Of a DNA stretch of 64,000 nt, positions 18,653-25,839 are shown in pieces; position 1 is the first letter of the stretch, and each line of letters begins with the position of its first letter. The notes beneath the pieces were generated by a model. That model was given only the letters and a program-made list of their open reading frames with translations. It was not told the DNA's origin and ran no database searches. The stretch is from Brevibacterium sp. 239c (GTDB lineage: Bacteria; Actinomycetota; Actinomycetes; Actinomycetales; Brevibacteriaceae), in NCBI RefSeq assembly GCF_900169365.1, contig NZ_FXZH01000019.1:1-64000 (forward strand), written 5' to 3'. A program made the position numbers and the translations under genes.

Positions 18653-20668
18653 ATGGCCGCCCTCGATTTCGGAACCTTCGTGCTGCTGAGCATTGCCGCC
18701 CTGTTGTTCCTCTTCCTCCAATCCTGGCTGGCTGCGACCGTTGTGCGACGCGTCGTCGGCGTCCCGACAGGGTGGCCGCGGACCATCGGAGTGGGCCTGG
18801 TGATGAGCGCCGTCATGGCGCTGACCGTGCAGTACCTCTACCGCGCCGGAACGGGACAGAACCCAAACGGACTCGATGTGGCCCCAGGGGTCGCACTCAT
18901 GCTCCTGCTCCTGGCCACCGGGTGGATCTTCGCGCTGGGAGTCGGCGCTCTCGTCGTCATCGAGGCCGCCTTCCCGACAGGATCGGTGCCCGGCCCGCAG
19001 TCCCTGTTCTTCGGGTGGAAGGCACGCAGGCGACGCGGTCGACGCTACGCCGAGGTCGTCTCCATCGCCGTCCGTCACGGCCTGGGTTCACAGATCCGCG
19101 GCTTCGGTCGCGGTGCGGCCCCGGGACGTGAGGCGAAGACGGCCCGCGCACTGAAGAACTCACTGTCCGAGGCTGGTGTCACCTTCGTCAAGCTCGGCCA
19201 GATGCTCTCGACGCGTCGCGATGTGCTGCCGCCCGCCTACGTCCACGAGCTGGAGATGCTGCAATCGCAGGTCTCCCCCGAATCATGGTCGGTCATCGAA
19301 CCGGCGATCGTCGAGCGCATGGGCAGGCCTCTGAACGAAGTGTTCTCCCGCATCGACGCAACACCGCTGGCCGCGGCCTCCGTGGCACAGGTCCATGAGG
19401 CCACCCTCCTCGACGGCACCGATGTCATCGTCAAGGTTCAGCGGCCGAAGGCTCTCACCCAAGTCAATCAGGACCTCGACATCATCCTGCGTCTGGCCAG
19501 CTGGCTGAACAAGACAACAGTGTGGGGTCAGGACTTGGGTATCGAGAATCTGGCCAAAGGGTTCGCCGCTTCTCTTGAGGAGGAGCTGGACTATCGGATC
19601 GAACTCGGCAATATGCGCACCATCGAGGACACCCTGAGACGCTCAGGCAAGTTCTCCGTAACAGTGCCCCACGGCTATCCGGAGCTCTCGAGCGAACGCC
19701 TCCTCATCATGGACAGACTCCCGGGGCGCCCGGTGTCCTCGGCGGGCAAGATCCTCGCCGAGCTGTCAGACAAGGAGCGCAAGGCCCTAGCCACCACACT
19801 TCTCGGCGCGACACTCGAACAGATCATCACCGATGGCGTCTTCCACGCGGACCTGCACTCCGGCAACATCTTCATCATGCCCGACGGCGGCCTGGGGCTG
19901 CTGGACTTCGGTGCGGTCGGCCGACTCGACCCCGGAACGCAGACGGCCCTGGGACTCATGCTCTACTCCATCGACCAGAACGACAGCGCCGGAGCCACGG
20001 ACTCCCTCATCGAACTGCTCGGGCGACCGGAGAGCCTCGATGATCGGGCCGTGGAACGTGCGGTCGGTGAGCTGCTCACCCGCTACGGCGGCGGGAATCA
20101 CTCCTATAACGGGCAGAAGCTCTTCGACGATCTGTTCAACCTGGTCCTGGCCCACCGGTTCTCCGTCCCGGCCCCGATCAGCGCGGCCTTCCGGGCTCTG
20201 GCATCCGTCGAGGGTGCGCTCCTCGTCATTGATCCGAGCTTCGACGTCGTCGCCGTCGCCCGCGACGAGGGCAACCGGCTCATGCGCAGCAAGCTGAAGT
20301 CCACGAAGATCACCGAGGAATTGCAGCGACGTGCTATGCAGATCCTGCCGATGATCGACCGCATGCCTCGGCGGATCAACAAGATCACCGAGGACCTTGA
20401 GCAGGGGCGCTTCTCGATGAACATGCGAGTGCTCGAAAACACCTCCGATAGGCGGTTCCTCACCAGCCTGTTCCAACAGCTCATCGTCGCTGTCCTGGCC
20501 GGAGCCGCCGTGCTCGGATCGATCATGCTCATCACCAGCGAAGAGGGGCCTCTGCTCACCGAGGGCATCCACCTCTACGCGTTCTTCGGCTTCGTCCTCC
20601 TCTTCGGCGGCTTCGTCCTGAGCATGCGCTCACTCATGCTCGTGTTCAAACGCGGTGTCGACGGTTAG
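18653..20668 (+). CDS. ABC1/UbiB-family atypical kinase
   Basis: About 671 residues. Three membrane helices at the N-terminus and two at the extreme C-terminus flank an ADCK/UbiB kinase-like domain. Signature pieces are the KxGQ motif (FVKLGQMLSTRRDVLPP), ATP-binding VIVKVQRP, and the catalytic HADLHSGNIFIM with LLDFGAVGRL. Members act as ATPases or kinases supporting quinone or lipid metabolism. The ATG at 18653 after GGAGGGG is preferred to an upstream TTG. Confidence 0.93.
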   Translation: MAALDFGTFVLLSIAALLFLFLQSWLAATVVRRVVGVPTGWPRTIGVGLVMSAVMALTVQYLYRAGTGQNPNGLDVAPGVALMLLLLATGWIFALGVGALVVIEAAFPTGSVPGPQSLFFGWKARRRRGRRYAEVVSIAVRHGLGSQIRGFGRGAAPGREAKTARALKNSLSEAGVTFVKLGQMLSTRRDVLPPAYVHELEMLQSQVSPESWSVIEPAIVERMGRPLNEVFSRIDATPLAAASVAQVHEATLLDGTDVIVKVQRPKALTQVNQDLDIILRLASWLNKTTVWGQDLGIENLAKGFAASLEEELDYRIELGNMRTIEDTLRRSGKFSVTVPHGYPELSSERLLIMDRLPGRPVSSAGKILAELSDKERKALATTLLGATLEQIITDGVFHADLHSGNIFIMPDGGLGLLDFGAVGRLDPGTQTALGLMLYSIDQNDSAGATDSLIELLGRPESLDDRAVERAVGELLTRYGGGNHSYNGQKLFDDLFNLVLAHRFSVPAPISAAFRALASVEGALLVIDPSFDVVAVARDEGNRLMRSKLKSTKITEELQRRAMQILPMIDRMPRRINKITEDLEQGRFSMNMRVLENTSDRRFLTSLFQQLIVAVLAGAAVLGSIMLITSEEGPLLTEGIHLYAFFGFVLLFGGFVLSMRSLMLVFKRGVDG

Positions 20669-20689
20669 AACCGCTCGCGGTCTCACAGC

Positions 20690-21373
20690 CTAGGAGGCGG
20701 GGACTCCGAACTCAGATGTGAATTCCGGTATCTTCTTGTCCTCTCCGAGCACCTTGGCCTCTGGACGAATGTAGGACCCCTTGAGCTCGTCTGCGGTTTC
20801 ACTCACGTAGATCGGAATGTAGCCCGTGTGGTCTCCATCGCGGCGTGGCGCGCGGTCGAAGTACTCATAACCTGCCTCTTCGAGTTCGTCTTTCGCGCTC
20901 GACGCGTAGTTGGCCTCTTCGCCTGCACTGTCGAGGTAGAAGTCCGCAGCGCTGATGGTGCCGCCATAGCTCTTCCCCGGCACGACCTTCACTTCGATAT
21001 AGACCATTTCCCCATCTGGGTTGTCGGTCGCTTCGTAGTACTCAGTGGGGTTATCGCGGACCGCAGACACGACAGTGACAACGTCTCCGGTCTCCTTATC
21101 GGTGAACTCCGCACCAACCTTGACCTCAGCGCCCTCAGCCTTGTCGCTGGCACCCTCAGCGCTGTCCGACTCCGCTGTCTCCTCCGGCGTCTGCTCTGCT
21201 TCCTCTCCTGCTTCGAGAGCTTCTTCCTGTCCTTGACCGGGCGCTGCATCGCTGGGGGCTTCATCCGCGGCCGAGTCGTCAGTGCCACAGGCCGACAATG
21301 CCAGTACGGCGGCAACGGCCAGGGCTGAAGACTGAGTGAGGAATCGGGCTGAGTGTCGTCCGGTGCAGTTCAT
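20690..21373 (-). CDS. Predicted secreted lipoprotein, DUF4352-like
   Basis: 227 residues: a type II signal peptide with lipobox LSAC near residue 29, then an acidic Glu/Ala/Ser linker to about residue 85. An Ig-like extracellular domain follows (VKVGAEFTDKETGDVVTVVSAV, MVYIEVKVVPGKS). Architecture matches DUF4352-type lipoproteins anchored in the envelope. It is the last host gene before attL. The prophage encodes a lipoprotein of similar layout at 44567-45247. Confidence 0.82.
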   Translation of the reverse strand: MNCTGRHSARFLTQSSALAVAAVLALSACGTDDSAADEAPSDAAPGQGQEEALEAGEEAEQTPEETAESDSAEGASDKAEGAEVKVGAEFTDKETGDVVTVVSAVRDNPTEYYEATDNPDGEMVYIEVKVVPGKSYGGTISAADFYLDSAGEEANYASSAKDELEEAGYEYFDRAPRRDGDHTGYIPIYVSETADELKGSYIRPEAKVLGEDKKIPEFTSEFGVPAS

Positions 21374-21587
21374 CGGTGTCCCTTTCGAAATGATGGGCGC
21401 TGCATGAGCTGTGCGATTGACGACTCATTGGCCCTGACAAGGAAAGACTCTATAGTCGGCGACCCCGGAAGCAGGTGACGATCACAGCACACTGTGTAGC
21501 GGATCTGCCACAATTCCTCGCGACGATGCTTCGACGCCGGCTCTGACAGTGTCTGCCGCACCCTGGCCCGCAAGATGGCGCAAAAGA

Positions 21588-21619
21588 ACCGGGTCAGACA
21601 GTTCACTGTCTGACCCGGT
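21588..21619 (-). terminator. Terminator of the split host tRNA-Thr gene
   Basis: Perfect 15-bp arms (ACCGGGTCAGACAGT and its complement) with a 2-base loop, followed on the minus strand by TCTTTT. It lies 4 bases after the tRNA 3' end and remains attached to the orphaned 3' half. Confidence 0.85.
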
Positions 21620-21623
21620 CAAG

Positions 21624-21672
21624 TGGAGCCCCCCATCGGACTCGAACCGATGACCTTCGCTTTACAAGAGCG
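21624..21672 (-). pseudogene. 3' half of host tRNA-Thr(UGU), orphaned at attL
   Basis: Contains anticodon loop, variable region, T arm (ATCGG-TTCGAGT-CCGAT), acceptor strand GGGGGGC and encoded CCA. Upstream of the anticodon stem the sequence is phage DNA with no D arm or 5' acceptor strand, so this locus cannot give a tRNA. Joined to 61173-61215 it rebuilds a 76-base tRNA-Thr with anticodon TGT. Confidence 0.88.
21657..21672. other. attL core
   Basis: TCGCTTTACAAGAGCG is identical to 61173-61188. It covers the anticodon stem-loop of tRNA-Thr. Sequence left of it is host tRNA; sequence right of it is phage. Confidence 0.9.
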
Positions 21673-21784
21673 AAACACGGCCCAGACATTCCCAGACGCC
21701 ATAGGCGATATAAGCCGCTTGACCTGCATCTACGCTCATTACCGACCCGCTGAGTCTCATTTCTCAGGGTGTCTCAGGGCAGGC

Positions 21785-21806
21785 GTTTGTCAATGGTTTG
21801 TCAACG
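21785..21806. promoter_or_regulatory. int: Integrase arm-type sites near attL
   Basis: Two tandem 11-bp copies, GTTTGTCAATG and GTTTGTCAACG, about 115 bp inside attL. A matching pair lies inside attR, as expected for arm-binding sites of a lambda-type tyrosine integrase. Confidence 0.7.
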
Positions 21807-21817
21807 CCCTGTCAGTG

Positions 21818-21846
21818 TTGCGCACCCCTAATTAGTGGTGTAGAGT
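21818..21846 (+). promoter_or_regulatory. Promoter with palindromic spacer, copy 1
   Basis: -35 TTGCGC, 17-bp spacer, -10 TAGAGT. The spacer is filled by the near-perfect 18-bp palindrome CACCCCTAATTAGTGGTG (21823-21840). A dimeric repressor bound here would block polymerase. It drives the gene at 21897. Confidence 0.8.
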
Positions 21847-21896
21847 GAGTGTCACGAGCAGGGCGCACCGCCCAGCCGATCCGAAAGGGAATCACC

Positions 21897-22289
21897 ATGA
21901 ACTACGCACTCAGGACACCAGCACTCAACGGCGAGACCGTCACGCAGGGCGACACCAACTATTGCCGCGACAACGGGCACATGACACACACCATCGACGG
22001 CGCAGAGCAGGGACTTTGCCCCCGTTGCGGTAAGTCAAACGCACGGCAGAAGCTCAACGACCGCACCGCCGCCCAGTCAACGCCGATCCTTTTGGCCGCG
22101 CTCAAGTTCATGGACCAGACGCCACAGGCCGACAAGAAGCCAGAAGAGCGACTGGCATACGCCACGATTTGCCAGGTGCTCACAGAGCGTCACGGGCTAG
22201 ACGCGAAGCTTGAGGACATTTACGAAAACACGCCACTAGAGGTTCGATTCACCTACCGTGAGGCGATCATCAAGGCAATGAAGAACTGA
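21897..22289 (+). CDS. Prophage accessory protein with CPRCG motif
   Basis: 130 residues from the ATG that follows CCGAAAGGGA. A CxxC pair (LCPRCGKSNAR) near residue 42 together with an upstream Cys and His could bind zinc. A helical C-terminal half follows. First gene of the attL-side cluster, transcribed toward the phage interior from the palindrome promoter. No family recognised. Confidence 0.75.
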   Translation: MNYALRTPALNGETVTQGDTNYCRDNGHMTHTIDGAEQGLCPRCGKSNARQKLNDRTAAQSTPILLAALKFMDQTPQADKKPEERLAYATICQVLTERHGLDAKLEDIYENTPLEVRFTYREAIIKAMKN

Positions 22290-22305
22290 CCAACCCAACC
22301 CGTGA

Positions 22306-22325
22306 GCCGGGGCGCAAGCCCCGGC
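22306..22325. repeat. GC hairpin with GCAA loop between accessory genes
   Basis: GCCGGGGC-GCAA-GCCCCGGC, no T tract, placed just before the next ribosome site. One of four like hairpins in this cluster. Confidence 0.75.
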
Positions 22326-22345
22326 CACCCCGAAAGGAATATGAC

Positions 22346-22543
22346 ATGTCACCACTTACCACCGCAGAACTAAACGCCCAGCTTCGCAACGTCCGCGAGA
22401 ACGGGCAGACAGACCGCCTAGACCTCTCGAATGCAATGCGAGTCCGCGACGCACGGCGCGCCGTTCAATGCGTTGAGTCCATCGTGTCTCAGGTGGACAG
22501 TAGCCCGTCAGGGCGAAGCCGCTACATAGTGACCCCTGCCTGA
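22346..22543 (+). CDS. Small prophage accessory protein
   Basis: 65 residues, polar, helix-rich (TTAELNAQLRNVRENG). It follows CCGAAAGGAATATGAC, so it is probably co-transcribed with the gene at 21897 through the hairpin. No homologue recognised. Confidence 0.6.
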   Translation: MSPLTTAELNAQLRNVRENGQTDRLDLSNAMRVRDARRAVQCVESIVSQVDSSPSGRSRYIVTPA

Positions 22544-22557
22544 CCCCAACACCCCGT

Positions 22558-22580
22558 GCCGGGGGCGTGATGCCCCCGGC
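22558..22580. repeat. GC hairpin before palindrome promoter 2
   Basis: GCCGGGGGC, five bases, GCCCCCGGC. Lies directly upstream of the next promoter; may insulate the two transcription units. Confidence 0.7.
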
Positions 22581-22590
22581 CCTTGCCGTG

Positions 22591-22619
22591 TTGCGCACCC
22601 CTAAATAGTGGCGTATAGT
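22591..22619 (+). promoter_or_regulatory. Promoter with palindromic spacer, copy 2
   Basis: -35 TTGCGC, 17-bp spacer, -10 TATAGT; palindrome CACCCCTAAATAGTGGCG at 22596-22613 with one arm base changed. Drives the gene at 22671 after a leader shared with the other copies (GAGCGGGGC ... CCGAAAGGAA). Confidence 0.8.
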
Positions 22620-22670
22620 TGTACTCATGAGCGGGGCACTCAAGCACCGCCAAACCGAAAGGAATACGAA

Positions 22671-22961
22671 ATGCTCAAGGTCACCAACACCACTACCACC
22701 GACCACGGCACAGTCGAACTACGCGGGACCACATTCAGCGTTGAGCGCATGACGCACACATTCAACGACGGCAGGGAAACCACAGACACCTACCTGCACG
22801 GCGCGCGCGGCGCGGTCTACCTCTTGCGCCCGTTCATTGAGCGCGACGGCGACTCAGGGATTCGTGAGCTTATCTCACTGAAGAGCGGCGCACCGTGGCG
22901 CAAGCACGGGAACTCGGTTCGCGTGATTGAAATCGCCGGGGTCATCGAAGAACAGAAGTAG
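22671..22961 (+). CDS. Prophage accessory protein of unknown function
   Basis: 96 residues, mainly beta-strand pattern (TVELRGTTFSVERMTHTF). No signal peptide or membrane helix. Start chosen at the ATG after CCGAAAGGAATACGAA. Possibly a small nucleic-acid- or protein-binding beta domain, but nothing diagnostic is seen. Confidence 0.7.
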   Translation: MLKVTNTTTTDHGTVELRGTTFSVERMTHTFNDGRETTDTYLHGARGAVYLLRPFIERDGDSGIRELISLKSGAPWRKHGNSVRVIEIAGVIEEQK

Positions 22962-22975
22962 CCCACCATCACCCG

Positions 22976-22996
22976 CGCCGGGGCTTCGGCCCCGGC
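22976..22996. repeat. GC hairpin with TTCG loop
   Basis: CGCCGGGGC-TTCG-GCCCCGGC between accessory genes, 16 bases before the next ATG. Same family of hairpins as at 22306 and 24073. Confidence 0.7.
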
Positions 22997-23011
22997 CACC
23001 GAAGGGAGACC

Positions 23012-23365
23012 ATGAACGCACAAGACCACGCCGCCGCAATCGTGAACGCCGTTGACGCGGCAGTCGCGGCCCCGAAGATCGACCGTGACGCCACGGTCGG
23101 CGTTCACACCGCACTCGCCAAGGCGCGAACATTCGCTGTAGGTATCGGCGGGGCGGACGGCGAGCAGGCTGCGATTGAACTCGATTACGCCGACGTTCTC
23201 TATAAGGCGCATGAGCGCACGATCACGACCGCAAAGCCACAGGCACCAGAGCGGCGCATTCAGCACACGTCACGGCAGGTTCTCGCCCTGTCGCGTGCGG
23301 TCTCTCAAACGAATGAGGCCGTGCAGACACTCATTCATATCAACTCAAGGAAGGACGAACAATGA
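23012..23365 (+). CDS. Prophage accessory protein, helical
   Basis: 117 residues, Ala-rich and predicted almost entirely helical (AAAIVNAVDAAVAAPK, ALAKARTFAVG). It starts after GGGAGACC and its stop overlaps the next start (ATGA). No family recognised. Confidence 0.7.
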   Translation: MNAQDHAAAIVNAVDAAVAAPKIDRDATVGVHTALAKARTFAVGIGGADGEQAAIELDYADVLYKAHERTITTAKPQAPERRIQHTSRQVLALSRAVSQTNEAVQTLIHINSRKDEQ

Positions 23366-23700
23366 ACGATCGACAGATGACCGCCGCCGAGATGAGGGCG
23401 CGCACCACTGCGCTAGGGCTGAGTCTGAATCAGCTTTCCGAGATTGGCAGCATGGACTTACGTGGGGTGCGCCGTCAGGCAGGCGGAACGACCCCTGTGA
23501 CGCCGAAAACAGCCCGTGCGATTGAGAACCTAGAGGGCAGGGCCAAGAGCGTACGTGAGTCGTTCCTGAGCGCGGGTGAGATTGAGCTACCCTCATGGGG
23601 TGAGTCGGTGCCCGGTGATCCTGATTTGCCGTCATCGTTCTATCACGCGGTGGCCGGTTCGGTGGCTGACCGCGTAACGATTCGCTACGCGTTCGAGTGA
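23362..23700 (+). CDS. Putative HTH protein in the attL-side cluster
   Basis: 112 residues. The first 60 resemble an XRE-type helix-turn-helix (ALGLSLNQLSEIGSMDLRGVRRQ, PKTARAIENLEG). It is the only likely DNA-binding protein of the cluster, so it is one candidate ligand of the palindromic promoters; this is inference. Translationally coupled to the gene before it. Confidence 0.65.
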   Translation: MNDRQMTAAEMRARTTALGLSLNQLSEIGSMDLRGVRRQAGGTTPVTPKTARAIENLEGRAKSVRESFLSAGEIELPSWGESVPGDPDLPSSFYHAVAGSVADRVTIRYAFE

Positions 23701-23701
23701 T

Positions 23702-23730
23702 TTGCGCACCCCTAAATAGTGGTGTATAGT
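23702..23730 (+). promoter_or_regulatory. Promoter with palindromic spacer, copy 3
   Basis: -35 TTGCGC, 17-bp spacer, -10 TATAGT; palindrome CACCCCTAAATAGTGGTG at 23707-23724. Its leader again carries GAGCGGGGCGC and ends CCGAAAGGAACCACCATG. Confidence 0.85.
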
Positions 23731-23779
23731 CATGGGTATGAGCGGGGCGCAACGCACCGCCACACCGAAAGGAACCACC

Positions 23780-24058
23780 ATGAACACCGAAATCAGCACC
23801 GGCTACATCTGCAAAAAGTGCGGCACCCCATCCCCAATCGGCGTGGGCTACGCGACTTCCGCCCCCGCTAACACAGACCTGAGCCGCTGCGAATGCGGCT
23901 ACTCGGTCGCCCCGATAGTCGTCGGTTCAGCTGTACTCAAGAGCGGCTACCCCGGCACCGTGACACTCATTCATACGGGCGAGCTTGAGGGCATGGCAGA
24001 TGTTCGCCTCAGTAGCGGCGAAGTCACCACCTGCATTTCAGAGCTTTCCCCAGCCTGA
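23780..24058 (+). CDS. Prophage zinc-ribbon-like accessory protein
   Basis: 92 residues from the ATG after GAAAGGAACCACC. CKKCG near residue 11 and CECG near residue 40 form a four-Cys zinc-ribbon pattern. The C-terminal half is beta-rich (GTVTLIHTGELEGMADVRL). Function unknown; could bind nucleic acid or be a structural zinc module. Confidence 0.72.
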   Translation: MNTEISTGYICKKCGTPSPIGVGYATSAPANTDLSRCECGYSVAPIVVGSAVLKSGYPGTVTLIHTGELEGMADVRLSSGEVTTCISELSPA

Positions 24059-24072
24059 CCAGCACCACCCCA

Positions 24073-24095
24073 GCCGGGGGCGAACAGCCCCCGGC
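24073..24095. repeat. GC hairpin in accessory cluster
   Basis: GCCGGGGGC, five bases, GCCCCCGGC. It is followed by the same leader (GAGCAGGGCACACGCCCAGC) seen after the promoters, but here with no promoter. Confidence 0.7.
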
Positions 24096-24139
24096 ACCCC
24101 GAGCAGGGCACACGCCCAGCCGATCCGAAAGGAACCACC

Positions 24140-24427
24140 ATGAACCACACCAGCACCCGTCTAGCAGTCGCCCTAGCTGCCTTCATCGACTTTGAGCGCC
24201 CCCACATTCTCCGCGCCGAGGTCGAACAGGCTATGCAGGACGCATCAGGCGCGGTCCATGACGGCAGACAGGATGAGGAACGCGTGAAGCCGATCCTCTT
24301 GCACTTAGCCAAAGCCGCCGTGAAGCTGAGCAAAATTCAGGCAGGGCAGACCGGGCCGCGAACGTTTGAAGGTGCCGTGCGAGCAGCCGGGCGAGCTTCC
24401 GCGAGGCTCAGGGAAATCGGCCTCTGA
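24140..24427 (+). CDS. Small helical prophage accessory protein
   Basis: 95 residues, helical and basic at the C-terminus (AVRAAGRASARLREIGL). Probably co-transcribed with 23780. A CCCCGTC-GATCAC-GACGGGG hairpin with a short T run follows at 24434-24460 and likely ends the unit. No family recognised. Confidence 0.68.
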   Translation: MNHTSTRLAVALAAFIDFERPHILRAEVEQAMQDASGAVHDGRQDEERVKPILLHLAKAAVKLSKIQAGQTGPRTFEGAVRAAGRASARLREIGL

Positions 24428-24433
24428 GCCTCA

Positions 24434-24460
24434 GCCCCCGTCGATCACGACGGGGGCATT
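24434..24460 (+). terminator. Terminator after the 24140 gene
   Basis: CCCCCGTC-GATCAC-GACGGGGG hairpin followed by CATTTCTGTG, 7 bases past the stop codon and just before promoter copy 4. Confidence 0.65.
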
Positions 24461-24478
24461 TCTGTGTTCCCTCTCGAT

Positions 24479-24508
24479 TTGCTACACCCCTATTTAGTGG
24501 TGTACTAT
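24479..24508 (+). promoter_or_regulatory. Promoter with palindromic spacer, copy 4
   Basis: -35 TTGCTA, 18-bp spacer, -10 TACTAT; palindrome CACCCCTATTTAGTGGTG at 24485-24502. The leader differs from the other three. It drives the innermost rightward gene. Confidence 0.75.
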
Positions 24509-24551
24509 TGAGACATAAGCAAGGCAAGCAACACAGATTGGAAACTTAATA

Positions 24552-24833
24552 ATGAACAAGGTCATCACCCCCGGCGCAATCGCAGAATTCGCTGAAAAGG
24601 GCATCATGGACACATGGAAGGCCGCGCTTGCCGCGATCCTCACCCTGACCCCCATGAACACCGTGGGACTCTGGGGAACCGTGAACCCCTGGGAAACTCA
24701 CCGCAAGCTCTGGACAGACCAGATCAACGCCAAGATCGAAGAGGCCAAGACCAGCCCAAAGGCCGCTGAACAGCTTGACCGCCTCAAGGTTCGCCTTGAG
24801 AAGTGGATCAGCTACGGCGAGACAATCGCCTGA
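24552..24833 (+). CDS. Prophage accessory protein of unknown function
   Basis: 93 residues. A hydrophobic stretch (WKAALAAILTLTPMNTVGLW) near residues 22-41 may be one membrane helix, followed by a charged helical tail. It is the last rightward gene and is convergent with the late operon across a shared terminator. Confidence 0.72.
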   Translation: MNKVITPGAIAEFAEKGIMDTWKAALAAILTLTPMNTVGLWGTVNPWETHRKLWTDQINAKIEEAKTSPKAAEQLDRLKVRLEKWISYGETIA

Positions 24834-24836
24834 AAC

Positions 24837-24880
24837 GAGAAAACGCCCCCACCGCCAATCAAGGCAGTGGGGGCAATTTT
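24837..24880. terminator. Bidirectional terminator between convergent units
   Basis: GCCCCCAC and GTGGGGGC arms around a 14-base loop, flanked by AAAA on the left and TTTT on the right, so it can stop transcription in both directions. Confidence 0.85.
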
Positions 24881-25353
24881 CATTCCTCGTCGGACACTTC
24901 AACCTGTGCCCAATACTCAGAATCAGGGTGAGGCATCTGCATATTCTTGTCACACAGAGACTCATAGGTGACACCGCCGCGAATGGCGCGTTCACCCTTC
25001 GCGTAGCCGTCATGCTCACGAGAAGGCTCAAGCCACGGGATCGGGACGCCCTGACGCGAGACCTGCCGATAACCGGCCTCACCGGGCACAAGCTGATTAC
25101 ACGCCAACAGTGAACGGTAGAACTTACTTTCGTGTTCTACCGTGTCACCTAAACCCGGCGCGTCTAGCGCATATTCGGGGGCTTCCCACATCCGCCATTC
25201 GATAGGCTCAATGGCGAGCGCGTCACGATATTTGCCCTGAAGTTCGGCAAGCTCAGCGTTGAACGCGTCCTGAGTCTGACGCCGCGCCAACTCGCCCTGT
25301 GCCGAGTCGATCATGTCCTGAATCTCGTCACTTGGCAGAAAACTAAAATCCAT
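24880..25353 (-). CDS. Phage protein of unknown function at end of late operon
   Basis: 157 residues with a helical charged N-terminus and a Trp/Tyr-rich remainder (WRMWEAPEYALDAPG). No signal peptide. It follows the holin gene by 9 bases, so it belongs to the lysis end of the operon, but no lysis motif is visible. Confidence 0.75.
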   Translation of the reverse strand: MDFSFLPSDEIQDMIDSAQGELARRQTQDAFNAELAELQGKYRDALAIEPIEWRMWEAPEYALDAPGLGDTVEHESKFYRSLLACNQLVPGEAGYRQVSRQGVPIPWLEPSREHDGYAKGERAIRGGVTYESLCDKNMQMPHPDSEYWAQVEVSDEE

Positions 25354-25362
25354 CAGTGCTCC

Positions 25363-25719
25363 TTAGTGCTTTGGCTTGTAATCGTCAGGAACCGGCGTTG
25401 CGTCCGCTTCGGCTTCGGCAAGCCGCTTCGCCTTCGGTGTCGTGCCCACTCCGAAACGCTCAAGCACCTTCTCAACGCCCGGAATCGCCATTACACGGGC
25501 GACAATCGCCGCGACCAGGGCACAGGCCACAGACGCACCCGTTAGGGCCAAATAGAGCCATTCGGGAAGTTCAACGCCAGCTTTGCCCACTTCGTCAAGC
25601 ACAATGTCAACGAACGGCGGCACCGCGACGAATACCAGCACCAGCGCGGGAATGAGCGTCTGAATGAAAGTACGCACCGACGCCCTGTTGGGGTGCTGTA
25701 CCTGTGTAGATGTGTTCAT
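25363..25719 (-). CDS. Putative holin
   Basis: 118 residues with two membrane helices (about 20-42 and 57-80) and a charged C-terminal tail. Position directly after the endolysin gene fits a phage holin that releases the amidase by forming membrane holes. No exact holin family can be named. Confidence 0.78.
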   Translation of the reverse strand: MNTSTQVQHPNRASVRTFIQTLIPALVLVFVAVPPFVDIVLDEVGKAGVELPEWLYLALTGASVACALVAAIVARVMAIPGVEKVLERFGVGTTPKAKRLAEAEADATPVPDDYKPKH

Positions 25720-25728
25720 GTTGTCCTC

Positions 25729-25839
25729 TCAGATCGAAAACAGGTCAATGAGGCTCAACACCAGGACCGCCCACCCAAACATGTAGGCAGGCAGTCCCAG
25801 CGCGAGCACGGCCCCCACAAGGGCCGCTGTAGGTTTCAT
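25729..25839 (-). CDS. 36-residue membrane peptide
   Basis: The frame starts with an ATG overlapping the amidase stop (TGATG) and encodes one long hydrophobic helix (ALVGAVLALGLPAYMFGWAV). Placement between endolysin and holin suggests a lysis accessory such as a second holin or antiholin. Too small for certainty. Confidence 0.6.
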   Translation of the reverse strand: MKPTAALVGAVLALGLPAYMFGWAVLVLSLIDLFSI

